64,000 nucleotides of DNA from assembly GCA_030374805.1 (NCBI GenBank), contig JARGSG010000093.1:62001-126000 (forward strand), written 5' to 3'. Origin of the DNA: Gracilaria gracilis (taxonomy: Eukaryota; Rhodophyta; Florideophyceae; Gracilariales; Gracilariaceae). The position numbers were made by a program, and so were the translations under genes. Below the pieces are notes generated by a model that saw only the letters and a program-made list of their open reading frames with translations, had not been told where the DNA came from and made no database searches. Positions 42,702 through 51,938 of this stretch are shown here, one piece after another (position 1 is the stretch's first letter; every line of letters begins with the position of its first letter).

Positions 42702-43982
42702 TCAGTCTTCCTGACGAGGCGGCATAGCTAGTAACATATGGAGACCCTCTCTTGGCGTTATCTTTCCGTCCAAAATTGCGGCCACCCCATACAGAATTGG
42801 ATACTTCAGGCTGGCCCTCACCGCCATCGGAGAGTTTTCTTCCCCACCTCCCAACCATCGTACCAGCGCTTTTGCCGTTGCTACTCCTTCCGCAATCTGT
42901 CTCGATGTACTTAGGATGTCTTCCAACTTTTCCCCCCTTCCTAACCGCACTCCCACCGTTCTGTTGCGACTTAATGGCCCAAAGCACGTTAAGAATGTGT
43001 CTCCGACTCCGCTTAATCCCGCAAGCGTAACGGGAGAGGCGCCCTGAGCAATTGCAATTCGTCGCATTTCGCTGCATCCCCGCGTAACTAATGCTGCCAT
43101 GGAGTTTGTGCCAAGACCCAGTCCATCACTCATGCCCGCAGCAATAGCAATTACATTCTTTATTGCACCCGCAATCTCAAGACCGACTATGTCAGTGGAC
43201 GTAAACACCTTGAAAGATGGGGAGGAAAACATGTCTGCAAGACTATTGGCGAAGACACGGTCCGATGAAGCCACCACAACAGCAGTTGGTAAACCTTGTA
43301 TTATCTCGGCAGCAAAAGAAGGGCCGGACAAGTACGCGTACTTTCTCTTTGTGCCCAACATTCGAGGAAGTAGTTCGCACATCAACGACAAGCTCGAAAT
43401 TTCCAATCCCTTGGAAGTACAGAGAACTGGAAGGTCGTCCGGGAGGCTGCTTCGAATTGACTCAATAAATTCTCTTGTCGCTTGTACAGGAACGGCGTGA
43501 ACGCATAGCTTCGCATCGCGAAATGCTTCGTCTTGATCTGTTGTCGCCGAAATGTTATCTGGTAGCACGTATTCGGAAAGGTATTTTGGATTACGATGCT
43601 CCTGATTTATCTCATCACAAACCCATGGCTTCCGAACCAGAACAGAGACCGGATACCCATTGCGCGCAAGGACGTTCGCCATAGCCGTCCCAAAAGAACC
43701 TCCACCACACACGGCAACTTTGGTTTCTCTTGCACTATCTGGTGATCGGCGAACTCGAGAACGAACCAACCAGTCTTCTTCGCTGATTAAGTTGGCAGCA
43801 GATGAACGCAAGGGTGAAGTTTGAGGCTTGTCATTTCGGGAAGGGGAAGAACTTTCGGCTTTGCATACAGAGGCACCGAAGCTTTTCTCACACGATCTCC
43901 AAAGCTGAGTTGTGTGGCCTATATGTGCAAACAGCGGATAGATCTGATGTGGGCGAGGTCTTCGTCGAATCCCGCATTCCAT
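42702..43982 (-). CDS. NAD(P)-dependent glycerol-3-phosphate dehydrogenase, plastid type
   Basis: 426 residues of the GpsA family. It reduces dihydroxyacetone phosphate to sn-glycerol 3-phosphate for glycerolipid synthesis. The first 85 residues are a leader rich in Arg, Ser and Pro, consistent with plastid import. Then come the dinucleotide-binding GGGSFGTAMANVLA, SKGLE, LSGPSFAAEI, the catalytic-lysine block EIAGAIKNVIAIAAGMSDGLG, GLSGVGDTFLTC, RNRTVGVRLGRG and a C-terminal helical end. It corresponds to the plastid enzyme (GLY1-like in plants) rather than the cytosolic metazoan type. No lesion seen. The start is the first in-frame Met (MECGIRRRPRP). Confidence 0.93.
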   Translation of the reverse strand: MECGIRRRPRPHQIYPLFAHIGHTTQLWRSCEKSFGASVCKAESSSPSRNDKPQTSPLRSSAANLISEEDWLVRSRVRRSPDSARETKVAVCGGGSFGTAMANVLARNGYPVSVLVRKPWVCDEINQEHRNPKYLSEYVLPDNISATTDQDEAFRDAKLCVHAVPVQATREFIESIRSSLPDDLPVLCTSKGLEISSLSLMCELLPRMLGTKRKYAYLSGPSFAAEIIQGLPTAVVVASSDRVFANSLADMFSSPSFKVFTSTDIVGLEIAGAIKNVIAIAAGMSDGLGLGTNSMAALVTRGCSEMRRIAIAQGASPVTLAGLSGVGDTFLTCFGPLSRNRTVGVRLGRGEKLEDILSTSRQIAEGVATAKALVRWLGGGEENSPMAVRASLKYPILYGVAAILDGKITPREGLHMLLAMPPRQED

Positions 43983-44777
43983 CTCGTAATGATGAACTCA
44001 GCTTTGTACGCAAGATGGGCATCGTGTTATTTGTCGATAGCTCTGGTTCACGGGGTTTTCACCACCTTCTGAAATCTCGGAATCGGAATGTAATGACACT
44101 ATCATGCTACGCTACTGTAAACTTTCTTGTTTGGTCCGTCTGTGGTGTACAGTAGTGTCATCACGCACACCGACGCAACGTGTACACTGCGTCGATAAGC
44201 CAATAAAGAACGGCCGACGACGACCTCGACTCCAAGCCGTCGGCCTCATCGCTCTGGCATATCAGGTTATGGGACCTATTGGATATTGGGGCATCCAATA
44301 TCAACCCGTCCCAACCATCCTGGAGATTCCCGAACATCTTGTAGAGGTCACCCCATCCAATCACGGCCTGGACCCGAAAGACCTTTGAAGTCTTGAGTTC
44401 AGTTTTTACCGTTACAAAAACTCTCTAATTACCGCGGAGCGCAGGCTACCACAACTCAGTGGTAGCCTCCCTCAAAGCTACATTACTGCCATAGCAATTC
44501 AATTCAATTGAGTGATGTCTCCTTCCTTCCACTCTTTGCCAGCACGCCGCCGCCATTAATTCTAAATCCTTGCACGTTGGAGCATGCGCGCCAGATTATA
44601 GCTGTGTCGTGCGCCATGAAGTTGACGTTCCCCCACGACGAACTCCAACAAATATGCAACTCAAGGCCGTTCGGCCGCAAAGCATTTGTTGTAGTCTTCT
44701 CTGTTTGCCAAAACATCTCTTCCTCCTCTCGCAACGCGTTTGCGTATTTTAACCGCTACAAAGACCAACATGCTCCC
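43983..44777. other. Divergent intergenic region GPDH / 44778
   Basis: Apart from the hairpin cluster no feature is supported. The reading frame of the next gene is open back to 44508, but this part starts at a non-ATG codon and lacks recognisable features. Confidence 0.4.
44212..44468. other. Cluster of perfect hairpins in intergenic DNA
   Basis: There are four inverted repeats within 257 bp. GGCCGACG/CGTCGGCC (44212-44219, 44238-44245). GATATTGG/CCAATATC (44282-44289, 44295-44302). AGTTTTT/AAAAACT (44401-44407, 44416-44422). AGGCTACCAC/GTGGTAGCCT (44443-44452, 44459-44468; 10-bp arms, 6-bp spacer). They lie upstream of the 44778 gene and upstream (divergent side) of GPDH. The density suggests a structured RNA or a regulatory cluster; no known RNA family is recognised. 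Confidence 0.4.
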
Positions 44778-45065
44778 ATGAATTCAGACGAAGAAGTTCA
44801 GGAAGCAGAAATGGTCGAGATTAGCTCCTCACACGTTAATAGCGCAGCAATGGCCGGCGAAGATTCTCTGAATGCAACACAAAATTGGCATGGGGAGGTA
44901 TCACCGCGCAAACAATTTCAAGCACTCCACCTTCCAACACTCAAGGATGAACTTAACTTTGTCTACGACTACATCATAACGAGAACCGGGAAAGAACTGC
45001 AAAATTTGCTCAAAAAAACCGTCGCCCTCCAAGTGGGATCAAAAACGTTTTCAGAGCAAGGATGA
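44778..45065 (+). CDS. Acidic short protein or first part of the 45062 gene
   Basis: 95 residues from ATG 44778 (MNSDEEVQEAEMVEIS), acidic first, then helical (LPTLKDELNFVYDYIITRTGKELQNLLKK). Its TGA overlaps the ATG of the next frame (ATGA at 45062-45065). Both parts look coding and their styles match, so a single gene split by a one-base frameshift is as likely as two genes. A TTTTCAG acceptor-like sequence lies just before the overlap, but no canonical donor was found. Confidence 0.4.
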   Translation: MNSDEEVQEAEMVEISSSHVNSAAMAGEDSLNATQNWHGEVSPRKQFQALHLPTLKDELNFVYDYIITRTGKELQNLLKKTVALQVGSKTFSEQG

Positions 45066-46339
45066 TGCTTCATGTTCATGCCGAACTCTGTAAGAATGTC
45101 ATGCCGTTTTCCCTTCTTTGCGGCTTTGACGCCAAAGATGTCAAGGATCACCTTGCCGTCAAACGTGGTGTTCCTATTCCTGAAGCCCCAGAAACTCAAA
45201 CATTGCTCAGGACGCTAACAAGTGCGACGGAGCGCAAACAGTTCCGCAAAGAGTTGAGTTTTCGGGATTCTGACACTGAAGTCCCCCGGCGTTCTGAGAG
45301 TGTTGGGGCCGTGGGGGAGCAAACCCGGCGAAACCCGTCAGCTATCAAAAAGAACACTCCGGATTTTTCCGATCATGAGTTTGCGAGGTTGCTCTTTTTG
45401 ATTCGAGACGATGACGAGGCGAAGAAACAAGTTGCTTCGTTGAGCACTTCGCTTACGCATGAGCAACAAGATGCTGGAATTCGCCGAACGACTCTTTGGG
45501 AACGAATTTCGAAAAGGTTTAACGACCCGAGCTTCAGCCCGTTCGAAGTCTTTGAAGACCCAATCTCCGATGTCGATGCAAGCCTACCTCCTCTCGTACG
45601 AAGAAGTGGGGAAAAATTGGCAGCTGTGTGGCGAGATAATAGCAGTAGCTTCAGTACGGCGAAATCTAATTATGAAGTTTCTGGTAACAATGGAGAACTT
45701 CCGTTTCTCGATTTTTGCCACAAGACGGCAAGAACGAAGGAATTGTCGGCTGTTGGCAGACGGGTTTACATGACTTACTGTGTATATGGCCTTAACTACG
45801 AGGATGTGGACAAGGTAGTCGGCAATTTTCTGTCTAGAACGCTACCTGGAAGTGCGGGTGGGAGTCTTGGTGTTAGCAAGGAGAGGATGGTTATCGGTGG
45901 TAAACGCCGAAGGAGTTCGGCTAGTGGTGGTGAGGGTTCACTCTACTCGAAACGACCAAGGTTTTCGAAGAGCAGTAGTGATAATATGTTCAGGGAGTGT
46001 CTCACAGGCTTTAATTCGTCTATGGAAAAATTTGCCCAGAGCTACGAGCGAAAGATTGAGATGCAGAAGGAAATGCTTGGTCGTACTGAAAGGCTATCGC
46101 AAATTGAAACTCAGGATGTAAGAGAGAGAAGCTCGGTACCGAGAAAAAACGAAGTGCAGCAAACTTCATCGTTAATTGAAGTGCTCACAAATCTTGAACA
46201 CGCCTACGACAAGTATCAAGATGCGATCAGGAAGTGTGCGGAGCCAGATCACATTGCCTACCTTAGGGAGTCCTACGAGGATGTTAAAGCCATTGCGTCT
46301 AGCATGCGTAGTAGTCTGAAGAAACCCAATGAAAGCTGA
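45062..46339 (+). CDS. Uncharacterised conserved-looking protein
   Basis: 425 residues. The central region (about residues 100-260) has a patterned domain: HEFARLLFLIRDD, TTLWERISKRFNDPSFSPFE, DPISDVDASLPPLVRRSGEKL, ELPFLDFCHKTARTKELSAV and RRVYMTYCVYGLN. A basic NLS-like KRRRSS/KRPRFSK segment and a charged coiled-coil C-terminus (FAQSYERKIEMQKEMLGRTERL) follow. The central domain resembles, from memory, a multicopy family of unknown function in oomycetes and algae that I associate with transposon-like DNA-binding proteins; this is tentative. Nuclear location is likely. It may include the upstream piece 44778-45065. Confidence 0.6.
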   Translation: MMLHVHAELCKNVMPFSLLCGFDAKDVKDHLAVKRGVPIPEAPETQTLLRTLTSATERKQFRKELSFRDSDTEVPRRSESVGAVGEQTRRNPSAIKKNTPDFSDHEFARLLFLIRDDDEAKKQVASLSTSLTHEQQDAGIRRTTLWERISKRFNDPSFSPFEVFEDPISDVDASLPPLVRRSGEKLAAVWRDNSSSFSTAKSNYEVSGNNGELPFLDFCHKTARTKELSAVGRRVYMTYCVYGLNYEDVDKVVGNFLSRTLPGSAGGSLGVSKERMVIGGKRRRSSASGGEGSLYSKRPRFSKSSSDNMFRECLTGFNSSMEKFAQSYERKIEMQKEMLGRTERLSQIETQDVRERSSVPRKNEVQQTSSLIEVLTNLEHAYDKYQDAIRKCAEPDHIAYLRESYEDVKAIASSMRSSLKKPNES

Positions 46340-46783
46340 ACACGGTGTCCTCTATATAGGATGGGGCATCTGCAGATGGTCGAAAGTTTCCCCAAACATC
46401 GTGTTTGTTCGCACTTGGTCAGTTGCACTGGTTGGTGATCAAAGAACCAGCTACTTCCTCCGGGAAAAGACAACGCCAACGATAGTAGTCCTCATCGTTC
46501 TATTTCTTTGGAGAACGCCTATTAAAAGAGGTTCTACACACCTCTCAGATTCTCCTTCATCAAAAATTCTATCCACTTATCACAAACCGTTCCAATTGGC
46601 GGCAGAGATGCATCGTTAAGTCCTGGAGCTTGCACCGAAGATCCCAGCCGATCAATGATGGCTCTTTTCAGTTTAGGCAGTTTCAAAGATAGATCATAAG
46701 TAGCGTATGTGTAGTGTTCTTACTGCTTCGAAATAAGGAGTAATAAACCACACTTAAGGAGATGGAGAAGAAGAACCAATTCC
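46340..46783. other. Short intergenic stretch
   Basis: No supported gene; a small plus frame (46329-46619) overlaps the previous gene's end and has no features. It is probably the convergent 3' ends of both neighbours. Confidence 0.4.
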
Positions 46784-49542
46784 TTAAACCACAGAGTACT
46801 TCGAGCACTGGTGGTCAGACGGTCTCCATATTTGGGAAGCCTCCTCTAGCTTTTGTCTAATGTCACGTCTCGCCATCTTCACAGCTCGTCTTGTTGGACC
46901 TTCTATCAAGAAATGTAGTTTTCTTTCTCCAGGCGGCGGATTTCTACCAGGCGGATAAACATTTTCCCTTGTTGTTATCACACATCCAGTGAACTCTTCG
47001 ACATCGTTCAAGGAATTCTTTCTCGTAACCTGCCACCTAGCATGTTGATGATAGTCATTAATCTCCAGTTCGCAGGCAAAACACGGTTCTGAGTTGCTAC
47101 TGTCCCCAACAATTACGTCTTCAGCGTCCTCTGCATCAGCATTCTGCAATCCAGTATTTCCGGGAGTATGTGACCTGTCACCCACATGCTTCGGGGCGGG
47201 GTATGCACTGCGTTGCACTGAAGCGTTTGGGTTTCGTCGCTGCGCGGCTGCGTTCTTGTTCCGGATGCTCACAAATGACAACACGCGGGCTTTCTCTGTC
47301 GCCAAGAGAGAACGACGAGCCTTCTCATCCAACTTTTTGGTGTCAGCGGATGCTTCTGCCTGCTTCACTGCTCTCACCAGGAGACTTTCCACTTCTTGAG
47401 GTGCTAATGGACGATCTGATATAGAAATTGGCAGTGACGGCGTTACAGACGTTCCGCTCTCTTTCTGAATACCAGTCGTGTTTAGAGACTTGTTGATGCG
47501 AACAATACCGTCGTCGTCACCATCATCTTCATCATCATCATCGTCATCACCATCTTCACCTTTTCTTTCTTCACCATCGTACGCTTCACGGTGAAGCGCC
47601 TCCACACATCTGAAGTCGCTCTGAGCTACGACAAACTCCAAGCGTTCCCTGGCGATGGGTTCCAGCTGCGGCAAGAAAGCCGCGCTGGTAAGCTCTCGAA
47701 CATGCTTTGGATCGCTCATATCCAAAGCAATACCGAGAGATATAGCCCCTTTTACAACATCGGTGCCGATCTCGACCATATCTTCTGTCGTAAGCCCACA
47801 CAGCAGCTCAATGCCCGCGTACGTCGCATCGCATAGTGCTTTTCCAAACACGGGAACGAAAGAAAGAACAGTGCGAGCTATGGCCGTGTAAATAAGGCGT
47901 CGTTGCTGTTGTCGTAGATTTCTGTGCAGCTCATTGAGATTGCAGCACAGTTGTTTCATATCATCCACCATCTTCTCATTATTCTGCGCCAGCCTTTGAA
48001 ATTCTTCGGTTGCCCGTTGTGTCCACTCCTCCAGCTGATACACCCGTGTATGCAATGAGCATATTTCGTCCATAACCTTCTCCATTGCAATCTGGAGTAG
48101 AAGACGGTTTTCGCGGATCTCTGAGCGTATTTCGATTGCGTGGCTTACCGAAACTGCAGAGCATTCAGGTATGAAACCAATGGCCTCTGCATATCTTATC
48201 ACAACTGAACCTACGACGTGCTCCTCTCTATTGAGTCTCAATTTCGAGACAGGAAGGTACACGTTTTCTAACAGGTACCCAGCTGATCCTCTCAAACAAG
48301 ACAGTTCACGTTCTGTAAACTGACCTGTGCGCACAAGCAAGAGAAGCAAATTGTGAGCCGCCAACTGCGAAAACAGCGAGCGTATATTTGTGCTACGCAA
48401 CACTTCAAGCAGCCACTCAGTTGTGACAGATGTCTGAACGCCGATCATGAACCGATGCCACATCTTATCAACATCATCAGAAAACTGTTCCAGCAAGGTT
48501 CGACGCAAATTGCAACCGCTGGGCAAAAGAGACAGCGAAGTATCCTTGTCGAGATTGGCGATGTGCAAATCCGCTCCGTATTCGACCAGAATGCTCGCGA
48601 CAGCCTGGCTACGATCAATGATGCAACGATCAAGTGCGAAATGAATAGCAGTGTTACCCTGTTCATCAATGGAATTAACCTGCGCGTTAGCGTTCAGTAA
48701 CGTTTTCACGATGTCTGTTTGCGCATGATGTGAGGCCCACATGAGAGCGGTGCTTGCGTGCTGATTGGCGCGATTCACGTCTACGTTCGCTTCTAGAAGT
48801 ACGCCGACGGTGTCCTCATTTCCACAGGCAGCGGCCAGCATCAATGCGTTTGCTCCATATGAATTAACGTGGTGCGGGTCTGCGCCAGCATTCAATAAGA
48901 GCTTGACGACCGGAGATTGTGCATTGACAGCAGCGTAGGTAAGAGGGGTGTCACCGTCATTATCCACATGATGGACGTTTTCATTGGCTTGTCAAAGGGT
49001 TTGAACGCAAGCAATATGAGGTGTGAAGAGCGCAGTACGTCCAAAACGATCAGAAATTTCAAGTTGAGCGTCAAGTTGTGCAGCACAAGAGACCGTTCTT
49101 TCCGAGCGGCAATGAAAAGCGCTGAGAGAGCGCGCTTATCAACACAATTAAGGTCAGCACCGGCTTCAATGAGCATTTGAGCTACAGCAAGATGCCCATA
49201 ACAAGCAGCATTGCTCAAAGCAGTGTAACCATCACGGCTGGCATGGTTGACATTAGCACCCGCTCGTAGCAAAACTTGAACCCCTTGCTGTTGACCAAAA
49301 CCCGCGGCCAGATTCAAAGCAGTGCGGTTGAGGTTGTTGACATGATGAACATTGGCCTCTCGTTGCAGCAATGTGTTGATAACATTGACATGTCCACAAC
49401 GAGCGGCCCTGAGCAGAGCGGTAAACCGTTTGGGGCCCTGATAGTCGACATGAACCCCCTCGTCCAATAAACGCAACACGGAAGGTACATCATCACTACG
49501 AGTGGACAAGATAAGCTCTTCCCCTGGCGAAGCGGACATCAC
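46784..49542 (-). pseudogene. Ankyrin-repeat protein with Prp5/DDX46-type C-terminal domain (broken)
   Basis: The N-terminal part (49542 to about 49090) has four to five ankyrin repeats (TALLRAARCGHVNVINTLL, TALNLAAGFGQQQGVQVLL). The larger frame (48967-46784, 727 codons) adds four more, then helices with a hydrophobic segment (VLSFVPVFGKALCDATYAG), an Asp-rich run and, in the last 110 residues, a domain matching the KH-like C-terminal domain of Prp5/DDX46 RNA helicases: CELEINDYHQHARWQVTRK, FTGCVITTRENVYPPG, PPPGERKLHFLIEGPTR. No helicase motifs are present. Between the parts, ankyrin-like coding (LEISDRFGRTALF) continues in the second frame and contains a TGA (48992-48994), with a frame change near 49085-49100. 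Two lesions in 920 codons mean recent inactivation, or an assembly error. Confidence 0.75.
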
Positions 49543-49702
49543 GTATGGTCAAGCGATGTGTAACAAGGCAAGAAAAAAGTGAAACGCAGCTGAAACGACG
49601 AGATCGACATGTCTGAAGCAGCAACAAGGGAAAAATAAAGTGCCGTTTGTAAGCAAGCCACATACGCGAGAGGTGACAACGGACTTGGAGTCGGTGGAAT
49701 AA

Positions 49703-50490
49703 CTACGCTCCGGAATTGTGTCGGAGCTTCTCGACGGGCGGTGGAGCTCTGCGAGTGCGAATTAAAGCGGTCTCGACTCGAGACTCGAGCACCGTATGCC
49801 ACGGGGTGGCAATTTGTGTTTGCTGAACACTAGCTTGATTATAGGCATCCGGAGCAACTAGCTGCTCGGGCAAGACTTGTACAGTCTCAGAGGTGGGCTG
49901 GGGAAGGTTTTCGTCGTAGGCCTCTGAATTATCGATACCACCGTCCCAGCCATAGAAGAAGCCTGATTGATCTGGGATGAAAGAGGCATTATTACATGTG
50001 TCGATTCGCGAAAGACCGACAAACCAGTCGGCAGATGGAATCAACTTGGCGATGCAACTGATTAATGTGAAGTTACCCTCTCCTTTAACGGATATGGCGA
50101 GGAAGTTTTTGGAGGTAGCAGTTGCGTTGTGATCACTGACGTGAGGTATTGCAGAACGTCATTCTGTCGCTTGGCTTGTTGGAGCTCCTTCTCGATGAGT
50201 TCATTGGAAAAATTGGTGAGCAGAGTGCGGACGCCTGGACTGATACGCGTGCCCGCCTGCCAGAGGTTGTAGTCGGGGTTGTGGTTGGCGCAGATGAAGT
50301 GGGAGGAGCCAGGCTCGATGGAATTATCGGTGGTGGGGAAGGAGTAGTCGGTCTCTGGGGACCAGTTGTACTCGAAGGTGATAAGATAGGACTGGATACC
50401 TGTACATGGGTAGTTGGCGTGACAGAGGGGCAGGATGGCGGCGAGGAACAGGCAGAGACGGAGAAGAGGAGGGAAGAGAGGGGGAGGCAT
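49703..50490 (-). pseudogene. Secreted spondin-domain protein, single frameshift
   Basis: A signal peptide (LRLCLFLAAILPLCHA) is followed by a Spondin_N-type domain: YLITFEYNWSPETDY, SSHFICANHNPDYNLWQAGT, then after a frame change NFTLISCIAKL, IPSADWFVGLSRIDTCN and FYGWDGGIDNSEAYDE. The order and motifs follow the F-spondin N-terminal domain, which occurs in animals and bacteria and, less commonly, in algae. The two frames join if one base is added in the run of five T at 50106-50110 (A-run on the coding strand). No other lesion is visible, so this could be a homopolymer sequencing error in an intact gene of about 260 residues. It is divergent from the Harbinger gene, 212 bp apart. Confidence 0.7.
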
Positions 50491-50543
50491 CGAGGGGAAC
50501 GACGACGAGGGCGCGAGATGGGCAGATAGAGAGAGAGAGAGAC

Positions 50544-50563
50544 CTTTATTTCAGGAAATAAAG
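50544..50563. promoter_or_regulatory. Palindrome CTTTATTTC-AG-GAAATAAAG
   Basis: Perfect 9-bp arms, 160 bp upstream of the Harbinger ATG and 54 bp upstream of the spondin start, preceded by a GA repeat. It resembles the AT palindromes at 10860-10950. A TATA-like AATATATTTAAG lies near 50607. Confidence 0.4.
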
Positions 50564-50702
50564 ACAAACGTTGATCACGCCGACGTGGCAGCGTGTGGGT
50601 GCCCAAATATATTTAAGGCTCCTTTCAAAAAGGGGATTCCACAGAGCCTGCAGATCATCACATGCTGACGAAGTGCTCTCCACGGCAACCTACCACACCA
50701 CC

Positions 50703-51938
50703 ATGGCCGATTCCAAATTGGTCAACACCGTCTTGGGGTCCAGTGAGGATGAAGATACCATACCCAAAATTCTCTCCTCTTTTCGGATCATGCTGATACT
50801 TCTCCATAAAATCCAAGAGCAATGTGCAAGCAGCGCTCAATCACGATTTCCAGTTATCAAACAGTCCTTTGAGGATTTGACGGAGGTGTACTCGGACGCA
50901 AACTTTCATGCAGCATTCCGTATGAGCCGAAACTCGTTTGAAAAGCTATATGAGATATTGCTAAAGAGCGACCACATCGCGGCGCGTTCTGACAGCGACA
51001 CGAGGTCGATTCCGGGAAAAGTTAGGGTGGGTGTTGGACTGAGGGTTATGGCGGGAGCAAGTGTACATGATCTTATGTTGGCTTACAAAATAAGCAAAAC
51101 AAGTGTACACCGCTGCTTTAAAGCTTTTATAGCCGCCGTACACGAAACAATGGAGCTTCCAGGAATTCCCGAAGAAAGGGAAAAGTTGGAAGAACTGAGT
51201 ATGGGGTTCCGGAAATCCAGAAGGTTCCCAAATCCATTGAGCGGTTGTATAGGAGCACTCGATGGCATACTCATGCGGATAAAAAAACCGCGTTGGTATG
51301 AGAATCCTGCCCCCTTTTTCTGCCGAAAGGGCTTCTATTCGATACCGGTTCAAGCTCTTGTGGATGCCAGGTACCGCTTTCTCGACTTCTCGGCGTTGGC
51401 TGTTGGTTCCACGAATGACGCGATAGCGTTTGTCCTGTCTCCCTTGGCAAGGTTTCTGGACGCAGGGAGGCTTCTTTTTGGCTATTACGTTGTAGCAGAC
51501 AATGCGTACACGCTGTCAAACTGGGTAATACCACCATTCCCCGGCAAAGATCTGCCTGTCTTCAAGAGTTCTACAAATTTTTTTCTTTCCTCGATGCGCA
51601 TTCATGTAGAGCAAGCATTTGGTATACTGAAGCGCAGATGGAGAGTATTTTACAATGGCGAACTGAACTATTGCGTAGAAGATTGCGTACCTATAATTGG
51701 TGCAGGAATGATGCTACACAACTTCTGCATTGACTACGAAGGTATACCGGATTTCGTATATGAAGAAGATGAGGTTGAAGAGCTGGAAAGCGAGTCCACT
51801 CAGTGGCATGAGTCTATTAAGGAAAGGGCTGGTTCATCTACTAATAACTACTCCGATCTCGACCGTGGTTTCATCCGCGAGCAATTGCTGGAAGTGGTAA
51901 CTGACCAACGCCTGCTTCGCCCGACTACAAACTTGTAG
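50703..51938 (+). CDS. HARBI1-like PIF/Harbinger nuclease, intact
   Basis: 411 residues from ATG 50703 (ACCACCATGG, strong context). The N-terminal helix-turn-helix reads VRVGVGLRVMAGASVHDLML and ISKTSVHRCFKAF. The DDE_4 nuclease has all three acidic residues: Asp187 in GALDGILM, Asp266 in YVVADNAY and Glu303 in EQAFGILKRRWRVF. The C-terminal end is acidic (EEDEVEELESES). Unlike the copy at 8014-9225 there is no stop or frameshift. It may be an active transposase or a domesticated HARBI1-like gene; no terminal inverted repeats or partner gene were found nearby. Its 3' end overlaps the tail of the antisense kinase remnant. Confidence 0.88.
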   Translation: MADSKLVNTVLGSSEDEDTIPKILSSFRIMLILLHKIQEQCASSAQSRFPVIKQSFEDLTEVYSDANFHAAFRMSRNSFEKLYEILLKSDHIAARSDSDTRSIPGKVRVGVGLRVMAGASVHDLMLAYKISKTSVHRCFKAFIAAVHETMELPGIPEEREKLEELSMGFRKSRRFPNPLSGCIGALDGILMRIKKPRWYENPAPFFCRKGFYSIPVQALVDARYRFLDFSALAVGSTNDAIAFVLSPLARFLDAGRLLFGYYVVADNAYTLSNWVIPPFPGKDLPVFKSSTNFFLSSMRIHVEQAFGILKRRWRVFYNGELNYCVEDCVPIIGAGMMLHNFCIDYEGIPDFVYEEDEVEELESESTQWHESIKERAGSSTNNYSDLDRGFIREQLLEVVTDQRLLRPTTNL

